A stretch of DNA of 64,000 bases from CAZMGV01 sp964565925 (GTDB lineage Bacteria > JAGRBM01 > JAHCIT01), in assembly GCA_964565925.1 (NCBI GenBank), contig CAZMGV010000004.1:62001-126000 (forward strand), read 5' to 3'. A program made the translations under genes and the position numbers. The notes below the pieces were generated by a model. It searched no databases, had not been told where the DNA came from, and worked only from the letters and a program-made list of their open reading frames with translations. Positions 41,863-51,005 of this stretch are shown one piece after another. Every line of letters starts with the position of its first letter. Within the stretch, counting starts at the first letter, position 1.

Positions 41863-43256
41863 GCGGCGGCTTCCCCTTCCCGCACCAGCTCTCCCCGGAG
41901 CGTATGCGACATGCGGCGGCTGATGCGGACTTCAGCCGTGCGGCCGATCCGCCATTCGGGCGCCGGCACGTTCACGGTGATGTTTTCCGGCGTGCGCCCG
42001 GTCAGTTCGGTGTCGGACTGTTTTGATTTTCCTTCGAACAGGACGGCGGCGGATTTCCCCACGAACCGGTCGAGGCTTTCATCAGCGATCTCGTTGGCCC
42101 GCTTCTGGAGGCGCAGGAGCCGCTCGTTGGCGACTTCCGGATCGACGAACTCGTCGAGCTTGAGCGCCGGCGTGCCGGGCCTGGGGCTGTAGGCAAACGA
42201 GTAGATGGAATCGAACCGGACTTCTTCAAGGAGCGACATCGTCTCGGCGAAGTCCGCCTCGGTCTCGCCCGGGAACCCGGTGATGAAGTCGGTCGTGAGC
42301 GCCACGTCGGGGCGTGCCTCGCGCAGCCAGCCGACCACTTCCAGATACCGCTCGCGGTTATATTCCCGCTTCATGCGGCGCAGGATCCGGTCCGAACCCG
42401 ACTGCACCGGCAGGTGCACATGCGACATGAGCTTGGGTTCGTCGGCGAAGGCATCGATCAAGTCGCGCTTCACGTCCACCGGGTGCGATGTCGTGAAGCG
42501 GATCCGTTCCAGACCGTCGATCTTCGCCACCAGCCGGATCAGCTCGCCGAACGACGCTTCGTCCGCGAACTGCTTGCCGTAGGAGTTCACGTTCTGGCCG
42601 AGCAGCGTCACTTCGCGCACGCCGTCGGCCACGAGCCCGCGGATCTCGGCAACAATATCGGCCGACCGGCGCGACATCTCCGCGCCGCGCGTGACCGGCA
42701 CGATGCAGTAGGTGCACTTGTGGTCGCAGCCGATGGAGATGTTCACGAACGCGGCGACTTTCTTCTCCGACGGGCGGACCGCCGACTGGAATATTTTCTC
42801 GTCGTCGTACGAGAAATTCGCCCGCACGATCGCCTGCCCGGTGCGGCGGCGTTCGTCGATCATGTCGGGGAGTTCGTGGATGTTGTGGGTGCCCAGCACG
42901 AGATCGAGCCCCTTCACACGGGCCAGCGCCTCGGCGCCCGCCTGCTGGGCGACGCAACCGGCCATGGCGACCAGCAGGTCCGGGTTTTCCGCCTTTAGCA
43001 GTCGGTATTTGCCCAGCTCCGAATAGGTCTTCTGTTCCGCGCGGTCGCGGATCGAGCAGGTGTTGACGAGAATGAGGTCGGCGCCTTCGGGCTCGGGCGA
43101 AAAGCCCCACCCGCGGGCTTCGAGAAGCCCGAGAATCGTCTCGGTGTCACGGACGTTCATCTGGCATCCGTGGGTTTCGAGATATACTTTTTGCTGCCGG
43201 GAACTCATCGCACGCTTGTCCGCCGCAGGCCGTTTTACGGCCATTTCCGTTTCCAT
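41859..43256 (-). CDS. miaB: tRNA-2-methylthio-N6-dimethylallyladenosine synthase MiaB
   Basis: MiaB adds a methylthio group to i6A37 of tRNAs. The 465-residue radical SAM enzyme has YLETHGCQMNVRDTE, VNTCSIRDRAEQK, the CxxxCxxC site GCDHKCTYCIVPVTRG, LLGQNVNSYG, HLPVQSGSD, DFITGFPGETE and a C-terminal TRAM domain. The frame is open to 43349, but that part runs toward the palindromic repeat. ATG 43256 (or 43208) is likelier. Cytosolic; first gene of miaB-BFN-GNAT. Confidence 0.95.
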   Translation of the reverse strand: METEMAVKRPAADKRAMSSRQQKVYLETHGCQMNVRDTETILGLLEARGWGFSPEPEGADLILVNTCSIRDRAEQKTYSELGKYRLLKAENPDLLVAMAGCVAQQAGAEALARVKGLDLVLGTHNIHELPDMIDERRRTGQAIVRANFSYDDEKIFQSAVRPSEKKVAAFVNISIGCDHKCTYCIVPVTRGAEMSRRSADIVAEIRGLVADGVREVTLLGQNVNSYGKQFADEASFGELIRLVAKIDGLERIRFTTSHPVDVKRDLIDAFADEPKLMSHVHLPVQSGSDRILRRMKREYNRERYLEVVGWLREARPDVALTTDFITGFPGETEADFAETMSLLEEVRFDSIYSFAYSPRPGTPALKLDEFVDPEVANERLLRLQKRANEIADESLDRFVGKSAAVLFEGKSKQSDTELTGRTPENITVNVPAPEWRIGRTAEVRISRRMSHTLRGELVREGEAAA

Positions 43257-43320
43257 GCAAAGACCGGAGGCTGATTTTTCACTGTAGCCGCACCAGCAGC
43301 CCGGGTCATCCTGAGCTGTC

Positions 43321-43422
43321 CGTTCGTCCTGAGGAGCTTTGCGAAGCAAAGCGTCTCGAAGGATGGACGGTCCCGTTCGACCCTTCGAGACGGCCCTTGG
43401 CAGGGCCTCCTCAGGGCGAACG
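43321..43422. repeat. 102-base palindromic repeat between miaB and the PEGA-like gene
   Basis: The left arm reads CGTTCGTCCTGAGGAG then CGTCTCGAAGG; the right arm mirrors it as CCTTCGAGACG then CTCCTCAGGGCGAACG. The rest of the 206-base gap (43257-43462) holds no supported gene. Its length equals that of the element at 33654-33755, but its sequence is different. Confidence 0.7.
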
Positions 43423-43462
43423 GAGACGACCGAGCCCGACGAGCATCGCTAACTACCTGATT

Positions 43463-44194
43463 TTACTTGAGTTCCAGCTGGACCCGCTGAAAAACCACTC
43501 GCTTGGGAACGATCACTACCGGAAGCGTCTGGCTTTCATACCCGCGGCGGGTGATCTCCACCTCGTGGATACCGGCCTCAAGCCGGATGGTGTTGTCGGA
43601 GGGAACCTTCACTTCGGACCCGTCGGCGCTCACGTCCGCCGCCTTGGGTTCCACCTGGAGTTGGAGCTGCCCGTCGACCAGCGCGGCTTTCGGGAGGAAC
43701 AGCTGGATCGCGAGATAGGAGGTTAGCCACGGCAGGCTGATCGCCTTGCCCGACCACTCGAACTCCTGCTTGCCGATCACCTGATTGTCCGCGATCCGCA
43801 TCCGGACGAGCCGGATCTCGGCGTCTTCGGCGTCGCCGCTCACATCACCGTATATGTATTCGGTCGCCCCGGCCGCCTTCGCGACCCGCATGCGGCAGTC
43901 CTCGTCGGAGCACTGGGGGACCCGCCCCACATCCAGCACCTTCATCAGTTCGGCATCGGCCAGGATGTCGTAGTAGGCGAGCGCCGAGAGTTCTCGTTTC
44001 ACGAAGTAGTTGACCGTGATCTGCTCGGTGTATTCGAGGCCCGGCGCGTCGATGTCGAACAGCACCAGCTTCTCGCGCGGCACGTACTGGGGCTTCTCGT
44101 CGCCGAACCATTCGTCCTCGGCGCGGGCGGTGCCGACAGTTCCGGCGGCCAGCAGGAGGGCGCCGCACAGCAGTATCATCCAGTTCGGTTTCAT
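43463..44194 (-). CDS. Periplasmic protein with PEGA-like C-terminus
   Basis: At 243 residues, a clean signal peptide (MILLCGALLLAAGTVGTARA) precedes a domain with VPREKLVLFDIDAPG, CSDEDCRMRVAKAAGATEYIYGDV and IRLVRMRIADNQVIGKQEF. That looks like the LpoB/TolB-N-type fold that senses or integrates parameters. The C-terminus (DNTIRLEAGIHEVEITRRGY) resembles a PEGA module. The frame continues to 45289 only as a shadow of the rhodanese and SRPBCC genes. GAGAGGGAAT precedes the ATG. Function unknown. Confidence 0.75.
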   Translation of the reverse strand: MKPNWMILLCGALLLAAGTVGTARAEDEWFGDEKPQYVPREKLVLFDIDAPGLEYTEQITVNYFVKRELSALAYYDILADAELMKVLDVGRVPQCSDEDCRMRVAKAAGATEYIYGDVSGDAEDAEIRLVRMRIADNQVIGKQEFEWSGKAISLPWLTSYLAIQLFLPKAALVDGQLQLQVEPKAADVSADGSEVKVPSDNTIRLEAGIHEVEITRRGYESQTLPVVIVPKRVVFQRVQLELK

Positions 44195-44202
44195 ATTCCC
44201 TC

Positions 44203-44664
44203 TCAGGAAGGCCTCCACCGGGACACTCCGCCGTCCACCGAATAAACCCGTCCGTACCCCCGAGTATAGAGGAAACAGGCGGCATCGAGCGAACGCATGC
44301 CGGCGGCGCAGTAAATGACCACTTCGCGGTCGGTGGGAATTTCGGAGAGCCTCCGTTCGATCTGCCCGAGCGGGATCACATGGGCCGCCGGGACAATCCC
44401 GTGAGCGGTTTCGTAGGGTTCCCGCACGTCCAGCACAAACGCCCCGCCCGCCCATTTCTCGGTCGCCAGCTCGGGCGCAATGATGATCTCTTCCACGGGC
44501 GGCACGAGCTTCATCAGTTCCTGCTCGCGGGCCCGGTCGGCGGCCAGCCGGGCGTCGCGCGCGGCGCGCTCCTGTGCGAGGCGCACCTCCTCTTCGGTCA
44601 GCACCGATTCGGCCTTGCCGGTCATCTTGTCCAGCATTTTTCCGAACCAGCTCCGGCCTGCCAT
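44203..44664 (-). CDS. Rhodanese-like domain protein
   Basis: At 153 residues, an N-terminal Ala/Arg/Glu-rich helix of about 45 residues precedes a rhodanese domain: FVLDVREPYETAHGIVPAAHVIPLG, VVIYCAAGMRSLDAACFL with the catalytic Cys in CAAGMRS, and VYSVDGGVSRWR. Sulfur transfer or a phosphatase-like role is possible. It sits eight bases upstream of the PEGA-like gene and 21 bases after the SRPBCC gene, all on the same strand. Confidence 0.88.
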   Translation of the reverse strand: MAGRSWFGKMLDKMTGKAESVLTEEEVRLAQERAARDARLAADRAREQELMKLVPPVEEIIIAPELATEKWAGGAFVLDVREPYETAHGIVPAAHVIPLGQIERRLSEIPTDREVVIYCAAGMRSLDAACFLYTRGYGRVYSVDGGVSRWRPS

Positions 44665-44685
44665 ATCGGATTTTTCTCCAGCCGC

Positions 44686-45138
44686 TTACGCAGCCGGACG
44701 CTTCCTGAAGTTCGCTTCGAGATCGTTCGCCCAGGTCCGGTCGAATTTGTCGATCATTCCGGCGAGCGGCGGCATGAACACGGCCAGCCACCCTTCGCCG
44801 AACTCGTGATTGCGCACGCGGCAGCGTCCGGGGCCCAGCGGCTCGAAGTGGAACCGGTGGATGACCGTGAGCAGCGGGCCGTATTTCACGCCCCAGCCGA
44901 TCAGCTTGTGCTCCTCGTATTCGAGCATCGTGATCCTTAAAGGGATCATCGGCGCGAAGCTCGCGTTCATCGAGAATTTCCAGCCGACCCTCCAGTCGCC
45001 CTCGGAAACGGGCTTCGCCTTTTTGATGGCGCTGGTCCACGTCGGCCACTTCTCGATCTGCTTGAAGAATGTAAAGACATCCTCGACGGAGGCGTCGATC
45101 TCGTTGGTAAAGTCCGTAAAGTCGTGGTGAATAGCCAT
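44686..45138 (-). CDS. SRPBCC (START-like) family protein
   Basis: At 150 residues it has the helix-grip pattern of polyketide cyclase/START-like proteins: NEIDASVEDVFTFFKQIEKWPTW, GDWRVGWKFSMNAS, LRITMLEYEEHKLIGWG and HRFHFEPLGPGRCRVRNHEF. It probably binds a hydrophobic ligand. ATG 45138 follows GGGGA and begins two strands before the core; an upstream start at 45216 is unlikely. Ligand unknown. Confidence 0.85.
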   Translation of the reverse strand: MAIHHDFTDFTNEIDASVEDVFTFFKQIEKWPTWTSAIKKAKPVSEGDWRVGWKFSMNASFAPMIPLRITMLEYEEHKLIGWGVKYGPLLTVIHRFHFEPLGPGRCRVRNHEFGEGWLAVFMPPLAGMIDKFDRTWANDLEANFRKRPAA

Positions 45139-45221
45139 GATGCGGTCCCCTGCTGAAGAACGTGAATAGAGCAAAACCCGGGCGATGAAAAGCCGGAGTG
45201 TCCGGGTGGCCCTCAAACAGA

Positions 45222-45248
45222 AAGAGCGATCCCGGGGGGACCGCTCTT
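45222..45248 (-). terminator. Terminator after rpsI
   Basis: An imperfect hairpin AAGAGCG(G)TCCC / GGGA(T)CGCTCTT on the minus strand lies about 50 bases beyond the rpsI stop and runs into TTCTGTTTG. It ends the rplM-rpsI transcript. Confidence 0.65.
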
Positions 45249-45300
45249 CTGGCTGTTGGCCGGTAAGGGCCGGTTCGGCGGGGGTGCAACCCCCGGCGTC

Positions 45301-45699
<399 letters not shown>

Positions 45700-45744
45700 C
45701 TGCTGGATAACCTCTGTGTCTTAAGCGGACGGCTGGCCTTTAAA

Positions 45745-46203
45745 TCAGGCGGCCTTCGCGTGCTGTTTCTTGGAATCGACGACGAGCTTCTGCGGGTTCT
45801 GCGTGGCATGGGGATGATCCGGGCCCGCATAGATCTTGAGCTTGGTCATCAGCTGCCGGTTGAGCGGCGTGTCGTTGATCATGCCCTTGACGGCGAGACG
45901 GATGATGTCTTCCGGGCGGCGTTCGAGCAGCTGGCGGGCGTTGGCGGCCTTGAGGCCTCCCACGTAGCCCGAGTACCAGTAGTACATCTTGTCCTGGATC
46001 TTGTTGCCCGTGAGGCGCACCTTGTCGGCGTTCACGACGATCACGAAGTCGCCGGCGTCGGCGTGCGGCGTGTAGGACGCCTTGTGCTTGCCCCGCAGGA
46101 CGTTCGCAATGCGCGTCGAGAGGCGGCCGAGCACAACATCCTGTGCGTCGACGACCCACCACTTACGTTCAATTTCACCGGTCTTGGCAAAGCGGGTAGC
46201 CAT
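45745..46203 (-). CDS. rplM: 50S ribosomal protein L13
   Basis: At 152 residues it is full length, with RKWWVVDAQDVVLGRLSTRIANVLRGKHK (in parts: WWVVDAQDVVLGRL, IANVLRGKHK), GDFVIVVNADKVRLTGNK, and VKGMINDTPLNRQLMTKLKIYAGPDHPH (in part: MTKLKIYAGPDHPH). The usual rplM-rpsI order is kept. Confidence 0.98.
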   Translation of the reverse strand: MATRFAKTGEIERKWWVVDAQDVVLGRLSTRIANVLRGKHKASYTPHADAGDFVIVVNADKVRLTGNKIQDKMYYWYSGYVGGLKAANARQLLERRPEDIIRLAVKGMINDTPLNRQLMTKLKIYAGPDHPHATQNPQKLVVDSKKQHAKAA

Positions 46204-46279
46204 TTTTCCTCAAATCTCCCTGTACTTTCCGGGAGTTAACAAAGCCGGCGCCACAGTGGCCGGTTCCCGAAGGCGGCCG

Positions 46280-46309
46280 ACTATAGGGAGAGCCCCCCGG
46301 CCCCGTCAA
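46280..46309 (-). promoter_or_regulatory. rplM: Sigma-70-type promoter of rplM-rpsI
   Basis: On the minus strand TTGACG (46304-46309), an 18-base GC-rich spacer, then TATAGT (46280-46285). It would start transcription about 70 bases before the rplM ATG. Confidence 0.6.
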
Positions 46310-46403
46310 GAGGCCCGGAAAGGTTATCTGTTTTTTGCTTAAACCGGCTCTAAATACGGGAAAGATAAGCTTTAAACGGGATATCCGCCTTTTCAGGCGA
46401 TTC

Positions 46404-49235
46404 TCAGGGCGCCGCCGGCGCAGGGAGTTCGTAAATGCAGGAATTCCCGGCCGTAGGGCAGTTCTCCACAGCGAGGAAAAGGTTCTTCCCGTCGGGGCTC
46501 GTGGCCAGCGCGGTAAAGGTGGCGGGCTGGAACTCGACGCCCTTCACCCGGGGAACGATGTACTGCAGGAGGTCCCCGGCCTGCGACGCCATCACGATGG
46601 ACGAGCTGCCCCGGTTCAGGATGTAGAGACTGCTCGACGAACGAAGGTGGTCCGGGGACTTCGCCGGCGGATCGCTGGGCGCCAGATCGATCGGCTCCGA
46701 CAGGAGGCCGTTCAGGGCAAGCGGGTACTCGCCGAGCCTGAGCCACACGCCGGCGGGCTCGCCCGGTTTGAGCTTCTGGAGCGAGATCGACTGCACGACG
46801 TTGGCGGCCGGATCGGCAACGAAGAGCTTGCTGTCGTCGCCGTTGAAGAGCATGCCGCTCTTCATGCCCGGATCGTCGGTGACCAGTTGCGTAACCGGCA
46901 GTGTCGCCGCGCACGGGACGTTCGGGATGAGCGGCCTCAGCGAGCACGGCGGCGACACCTGCGAGATGCCCGAATCCAGATCGAACTGGATCACGCCGCC
47001 GTCGCCGGTGGCCGCGAAGTAAACGGGATTGCGGGTGTAGTAATCGATGTAGGGCGAGAGCGGATCGTCCGACTGAGGATCGTCCACGGCGCCGCCGCCG
47101 AACACGACACCGAACAGGCCGTTGTTCAGCCCGTCGCTCGTCCAGGCGGGAATGCCGGGGATCGGCCCGCAGGCGGAGTTCGCCGGCGCGCCGGGCACTT
47201 CCGCCGTCAGGCGGAATGGATACTGCGCCTTGCCGAGGGCGTTGGTGCCGGGCGGCAGCTGGTCGCAGGCCCGCAGGTCCTCGTTGCTCCACCAGACGCC
47301 GGTCGCGGGACCGCCGCGCCGGGGCGGGAAGGCCGGAATCAGCGCGCCCAGCGGATCGTTCGGATCCTCGAGCACGTAGGACAGCGGCAGCCCGGTGGGG
47401 GCGATCGACGCCGCGCGGCCGCCGGCAATCAGCGGCTCGCTCTGCGCGGGATTGTTCAGGTTTACGCCGCTCGACACGACGAACGGATAGCCGTCGTTCT
47501 GCACGGCGATGCCGGTCGGCGCATGGAACGGCGACAGCGGCCCCATCTGTTCGTTCGCCAGCGGGGTGTCGTCCGGATACACGGGCGCCGCCGGGGGCGC
47601 GGGCTGCACCGGGATCGGCGGAACCCGCACGAGCGGGAGCGCGCGCAGCAGCAGTCTCGCGTTCAGCGACGCCGGGTCCTCGAAGTCGAGGAACCCGAAG
47701 GTGTTCTGCGCCAGCGTGCGGATAATGCCCGGCAGCCCCAACTGCGGCGGCGAGGTCGTGAACATCGTCCCGCCGGTGATCTCCACGACGGGATTGACCG
47801 ACGGCAGCGCGCCGCCGTTGGTGCGGTCGATGTTGTCGCCGATCACGGCGGTACCGTTCGAGCGGGACAGGACCAGAAGGCCGTTGTTCAGGAAGTTGGT
47901 GATACCCAGCGGATCGCTGAGGAGCGGCGACGTGGGCACATGGGGCGGCATCATCGCGATGTCGGAGACGGAACCCGCCACGGTGAACACGCGCGCGGCT
48001 TCCACGTAGACGGGGTTCACTTTCTGGATGCCGATCACGACCAGCCCGTTCTCGCCGTCGGCGGCATAGACGTTGAAGTTGCCGTCTTCGAGCTGACGCA
48101 ACCTGAGCGAATACGTGACACCCGGAGTGACGAGCGAGGTCGCCACCCGCGGAACCGTTGGATCGGTAATGTCGACGACGCGGATATCGCCGTCGGCGAC
48201 CACGGCGATCTCCCCGATCGAATCGATGTCGGCGATATTGCTCGCCGGGAAACCGGTGAAGTCGCCGGTGCTGATGACCGCGCCGCTCCGGTAGACCGTA
48301 AAGCGGCTGCCGCTCGAGGAAACGATCATCGTCAGATTGCCGTTGACGGCGGCCGCCAGCGGGTAGTTGATCGGGCTCGTGTTGATGCCGGCCAGGAACG
48401 GGAAATCTATGGACCGCGAACGCGGCACCCGGACGTTGTCGGATCCCTCGCCGCTCGACACGCTGATCGTGCTGATTCCCACACGGCCCAGGCGCGGATC
48501 GCTCGGGTCCTGCGACTGGCAGGACGGCACGGGCGGCGGGAAGCAGGCCGGGTCGGGCGGCAGCTCGACGGCCGCCAGTGCCTGCGTCGGCAGGCTGCCC
48601 GAGGCCGGGGTGATGGTCTTCAGGCCGTAGATGGCGACCGTACCAAGCGTGACGGCATTGCCCAGGAACGTCGCCACCGGATTACGCAGGTCGGTTCCGT
48701 CGATCCGGTACAGACCGAGCGAACCGGCCGAGACCAGAAGGTCCTTGCCGGCGCACGAGAGTCCCGCGCCGGGCCCGAGATCGATCTGGAGATCGCCCAG
48801 TTTCACCGGCACGGTGGGATCGACGGTCAGGTCGAAGGTGTTGATCCGGGACCGCACGGGAGGCGGCTGGTAGTCGAGCGAATAGAGATTGGTGCCGCAC
48901 ACCCGGACCGCGGACGAACGCACGTCGTCGTTGCGCCGCGTGATGCGGATGTCGTCCAGGTTATGCAGGTCCATGGTGACCAGGCCGCTATCGCCGTAGG
49001 CTGCGTAGGCCACCTGGAAGTCGGCATACAGATCGAAGTTGATCAGCGTGCCGGTCGAGCGCTTGGTGGCGATGATTTTCGCCGAATAGGCGCCCGGGAC
49101 CACGGGCGGTACGGTCGCCCCGCCCCCGCCTCCGCAGGCGGAGACCAGTAACACGAGGCACAAAAGGAACACGACCGGATGCGCAAGCCGCGCATACGTC
49201 CCTCCGTACGACGAGATGGGAGATTCCCCAAACAT
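46404..49235 (-). CDS. Large lipoprotein with LVIVD/beta-propeller-type repeats
   Basis: At 943 residues it begins with a lipoprotein signal (LLCLVLLVSACGGGGG). What follows is a beta-rich surface-type protein whose repeats resemble LVIVD modules: VTMDLHNLDDIRIT, GLYRIDGTDLRNPVAT, RVVDITDPTVPRVATSL and YAADGENGLVVIGIQ. Pro/Gly-rich segments alternate with propeller-like DGKNLFLAVEN. A small hairpin (46387-46400) lies just beyond the stop. Probably outer-membrane or cell-surface; no enzyme motif is seen. The family is not recognised with certainty. Confidence 0.72.
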   Translation of the reverse strand: MFGESPISSYGGTYARLAHPVVFLLCLVLLVSACGGGGGATVPPVVPGAYSAKIIATKRSTGTLINFDLYADFQVAYAAYGDSGLVTMDLHNLDDIRITRRNDDVRSSAVRVCGTNLYSLDYQPPPVRSRINTFDLTVDPTVPVKLGDLQIDLGPGAGLSCAGKDLLVSAGSLGLYRIDGTDLRNPVATFLGNAVTLGTVAIYGLKTITPASGSLPTQALAAVELPPDPACFPPPVPSCQSQDPSDPRLGRVGISTISVSSGEGSDNVRVPRSRSIDFPFLAGINTSPINYPLAAAVNGNLTMIVSSSGSRFTVYRSGAVISTGDFTGFPASNIADIDSIGEIAVVADGDIRVVDITDPTVPRVATSLVTPGVTYSLRLRQLEDGNFNVYAADGENGLVVIGIQKVNPVYVEAARVFTVAGSVSDIAMMPPHVPTSPLLSDPLGITNFLNNGLLVLSRSNGTAVIGDNIDRTNGGALPSVNPVVEITGGTMFTTSPPQLGLPGIIRTLAQNTFGFLDFEDPASLNARLLLRALPLVRVPPIPVQPAPPAAPVYPDDTPLANEQMGPLSPFHAPTGIAVQNDGYPFVVSSGVNLNNPAQSEPLIAGGRAASIAPTGLPLSYVLEDPNDPLGALIPAFPPRRGGPATGVWWSNEDLRACDQLPPGTNALGKAQYPFRLTAEVPGAPANSACGPIPGIPAWTSDGLNNGLFGVVFGGGAVDDPQSDDPLSPYIDYYTRNPVYFAATGDGGVIQFDLDSGISQVSPPCSLRPLIPNVPCAATLPVTQLVTDDPGMKSGMLFNGDDSKLFVADPAANVVQSISLQKLKPGEPAGVWLRLGEYPLALNGLLSEPIDLAPSDPPAKSPDHLRSSSSLYILNRGSSSIVMASQAGDLLQYIVPRVKGVEFQPATFTALATSPDGKNLFLAVENCPTAGNSCIYELPAPAAP

Positions 49236-49394
49236 GCGGAATCTAAGGACCTTTCTGCCCGATCATGAAATACTATTTCGGAACGGGGGAAACCCGCAAT
49301 CCCCCTCACAAACATTCACAGAGGCCCCTTTGGAGCCCTTTAGGCCCTCTCTGGCTCTAACCCCGGCCAATGCCCCCTTGACCTCGCGAGACCG

Positions 49395-50198
49395 ATGGAC
49401 AAAAGCCTCGGACGAGTGAATTCCACACTGAACACCGGTAGTTCCGCACCTGCGGCCCCTGCGACACAGGGCGTCAACGCCGGCCCTGCGTCCCAGCTTG
49501 CCCCGTTCCTGTCGGCCTTCGGGCGGACGTTCGCCTGGGCGGCGGACTCCAGTCCGGTTCCGGTTTTCGGTCCGGCGGGGATACTCGGCGCCCTGCTGGC
49601 GGGCGGCCTCGAAGGCGCGATCTACGCCGGACTGCATCTGTGGTTCGCCCACCGGGACATTTATCCGGCCATCGGCGCCGTCGTCGCCGTCATTATCGTG
49701 GCCGTCGTGACCGGTTTTTCGAAAGAGGCCGGGCTCGGCCGTCTGGTGGACCGGATTACCGGAGACGAACCCGGCGCCGCCGGCGCTGGCGAACGGGGCG
49801 CCATGGGCGCCGGTGCGGTGCTCATCAGTTGGATCGTGAAATGCGTGGGGCTCTACCAGCTGTTTGCGGTCGGCGAAGACATCTCGCACCCGACGGCGAC
49901 GCTGCTGGTTCTGCTTCCCGTCACCGGGAGATTCGCGGAAGTGATGTTCCTGCAGGTCAGGATGCGGCCGGGTTCCGCCGCCGCACGGACGCTCATGCTC
50001 GCACTCGTCTGGCTGGCCGTCGCGTTCCTACTGGTGCAGCCCGCGTTCGTGGCGGCACTGGTGCTGGCCGCCGTTCCGGTGCTGGTGCTGGGCGGCGCGC
50101 TCAAGGGTGATATCAGTTCGCGCGATCTCACCGGTCTGGGTGAGATCGGTTACCTGATCGCCGTCTCCGCCTGTGCCGTGCTCACGGCCATGTACTGA
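49395..50198 (+). CDS. CobS-like polytopic membrane protein with degenerate active site
   Basis: At 267 residues it has six or seven membrane helices. The order of segments recalls adenosylcobinamide-GDP ribazoletransferase CobS: SPVPVFGPAGILGALLAG, a TG-xxx-GLGRLVDRITGDEPG segment where CobS has HxDGLADTADG, GAMGAGAVLISWIVKCVGLYQL and LPVTGRFAEVMFL. KGDISSRDLTGLGEIGYL fits the CobS C-terminus. The catalytic Asp pair of DGLADTADG is not kept, so activity is doubtful. No cobalamin gene is nearby. The similarity is from pattern reading only. Confidence 0.45.
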   Translation: MDKSLGRVNSTLNTGSSAPAAPATQGVNAGPASQLAPFLSAFGRTFAWAADSSPVPVFGPAGILGALLAGGLEGAIYAGLHLWFAHRDIYPAIGAVVAVIIVAVVTGFSKEAGLGRLVDRITGDEPGAAGAGERGAMGAGAVLISWIVKCVGLYQLFAVGEDISHPTATLLVLLPVTGRFAEVMFLQVRMRPGSAAARTLMLALVWLAVAFLLVQPAFVAALVLAAVPVLVLGGALKGDISSRDLTGLGEIGYLIAVSACAVLTAMY

Positions 50199-50213
50199 AA
50201 CCTTATCGCCGCG

Positions 50214-51005
50214 TCAGTGCAGCAGTTCAACGAGCCCCAGCGAGCGGAACTCCTGGAAATATTCGACCGCCTTTGAAACGATCTTCGGGTCGTCGCCGCC
50301 CGGCGACGTTTCGCGGTAGACGCGGATGAACTCGGCGAGCGATGCCGCCCGCGACGTCTGCAGATGGCGCATGAGGTCGTATTCCGGCGTGCCTGAGCTA
50401 TAGGGCAGCTTGCGCATGCGCGAGACGCGGATTTTCAGCGCCTCTTCAGGGTTCTGCCCCTTCGGCGAAAAGGAACTCACGAGGCTTTTCTCGTGCTGGT
50501 ACGACAGCGCGAACGGGCAGAGCAGCGCCACCTGCCGCACGCTGTCGGCGGTAATGCCCCGGTAGTAGGCGCTCATCTTGAGCCGGTAACCGCCGGCCGT
50601 GCCGGTGAGATTGCCCTTCTTGTCGTAGCGCCATTTCGAACGGCGCGGCGATTCGCTCAGGCTGATGACGATCGAGACGAACCGCTTGCCCATCGTGGAA
50701 ACGTCGGTATCCGACAGGATCGGCTCCCACGTCTGTCCCGCGTAGTCCGGATGCGAGTGGAAGTCGCCGACCTTCTTCCAGCGGTGGAACTCCTGCATGA
50801 GATCGCTCACGCGTTCCACGCGGCGGGTCTGCACGGACACTTCCATGAATTTGCGCTCGGCCGACTGCAGCGGCACCACCATGTCCACATGGCAGGCGTC
50901 GTCGGTCATGTGACCGAGCAGATAACCGAAACATTCGCGCTTGTAGACTTCGACGGCCGCAACCGTCAGCGCCACGAACGCCTGATCAGACAGGTAGACT
51001 CGCAT
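50214..51005 (-). CDS. JAMM/MPN-domain putative metalloprotease with C-terminal extension
   Basis: At 263 residues, the first 130 have the JAMM signature: an N-terminal Glu in YKRECFGYLLGHM, the zinc pair FHSHPDYAG, and a downstream SDTD for the Ser and Asp. The spacing between HSHP and the Ser is longer than in typical bacterial JAB proteins. The next 130 residues (ISLSESPRRSKWRYDKKGN, YDLMRHLQTSRAASLAEF) have no recognised family. No ubiquitin-like or ThiS/MoaD partner is adjacent, so its substrate is unknown. Confidence 0.72.
   Translation of the reverse strand: MRVYLSDQAFVALTVAAVEVYKRECFGYLLGHMTDDACHVDMVVPLQSAERKFMEVSVQTRRVERVSDLMQEFHRWKKVGDFHSHPDYAGQTWEPILSDTDVSTMGKRFVSIVISLSESPRRSKWRYDKKGNLTGTAGGYRLKMSAYYRGITADSVRQVALLCPFALSYQHEKSLVSSFSPKGQNPEEALKIRVSRMRKLPYSSGTPEYDLMRHLQTSRAASLAEFIRVYRETSPGGDDPKIVSKAVEYFQEFRSLGLVELLH

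Noticed and set aside
44195..45289. N-terminal extension of the PEGA-like gene
   Set aside because: It overlaps the rhodanese and SRPBCC genes in another frame. The signal peptide at 44194 marks the real start.
46335..49151. 938-residue open frame on the plus strand
   Set aside because: It mirrors the large lipoprotein gene. Its Arg/Asp/Gly-rich translation is a typical shadow, while the minus frame has a signal peptide and repeats.
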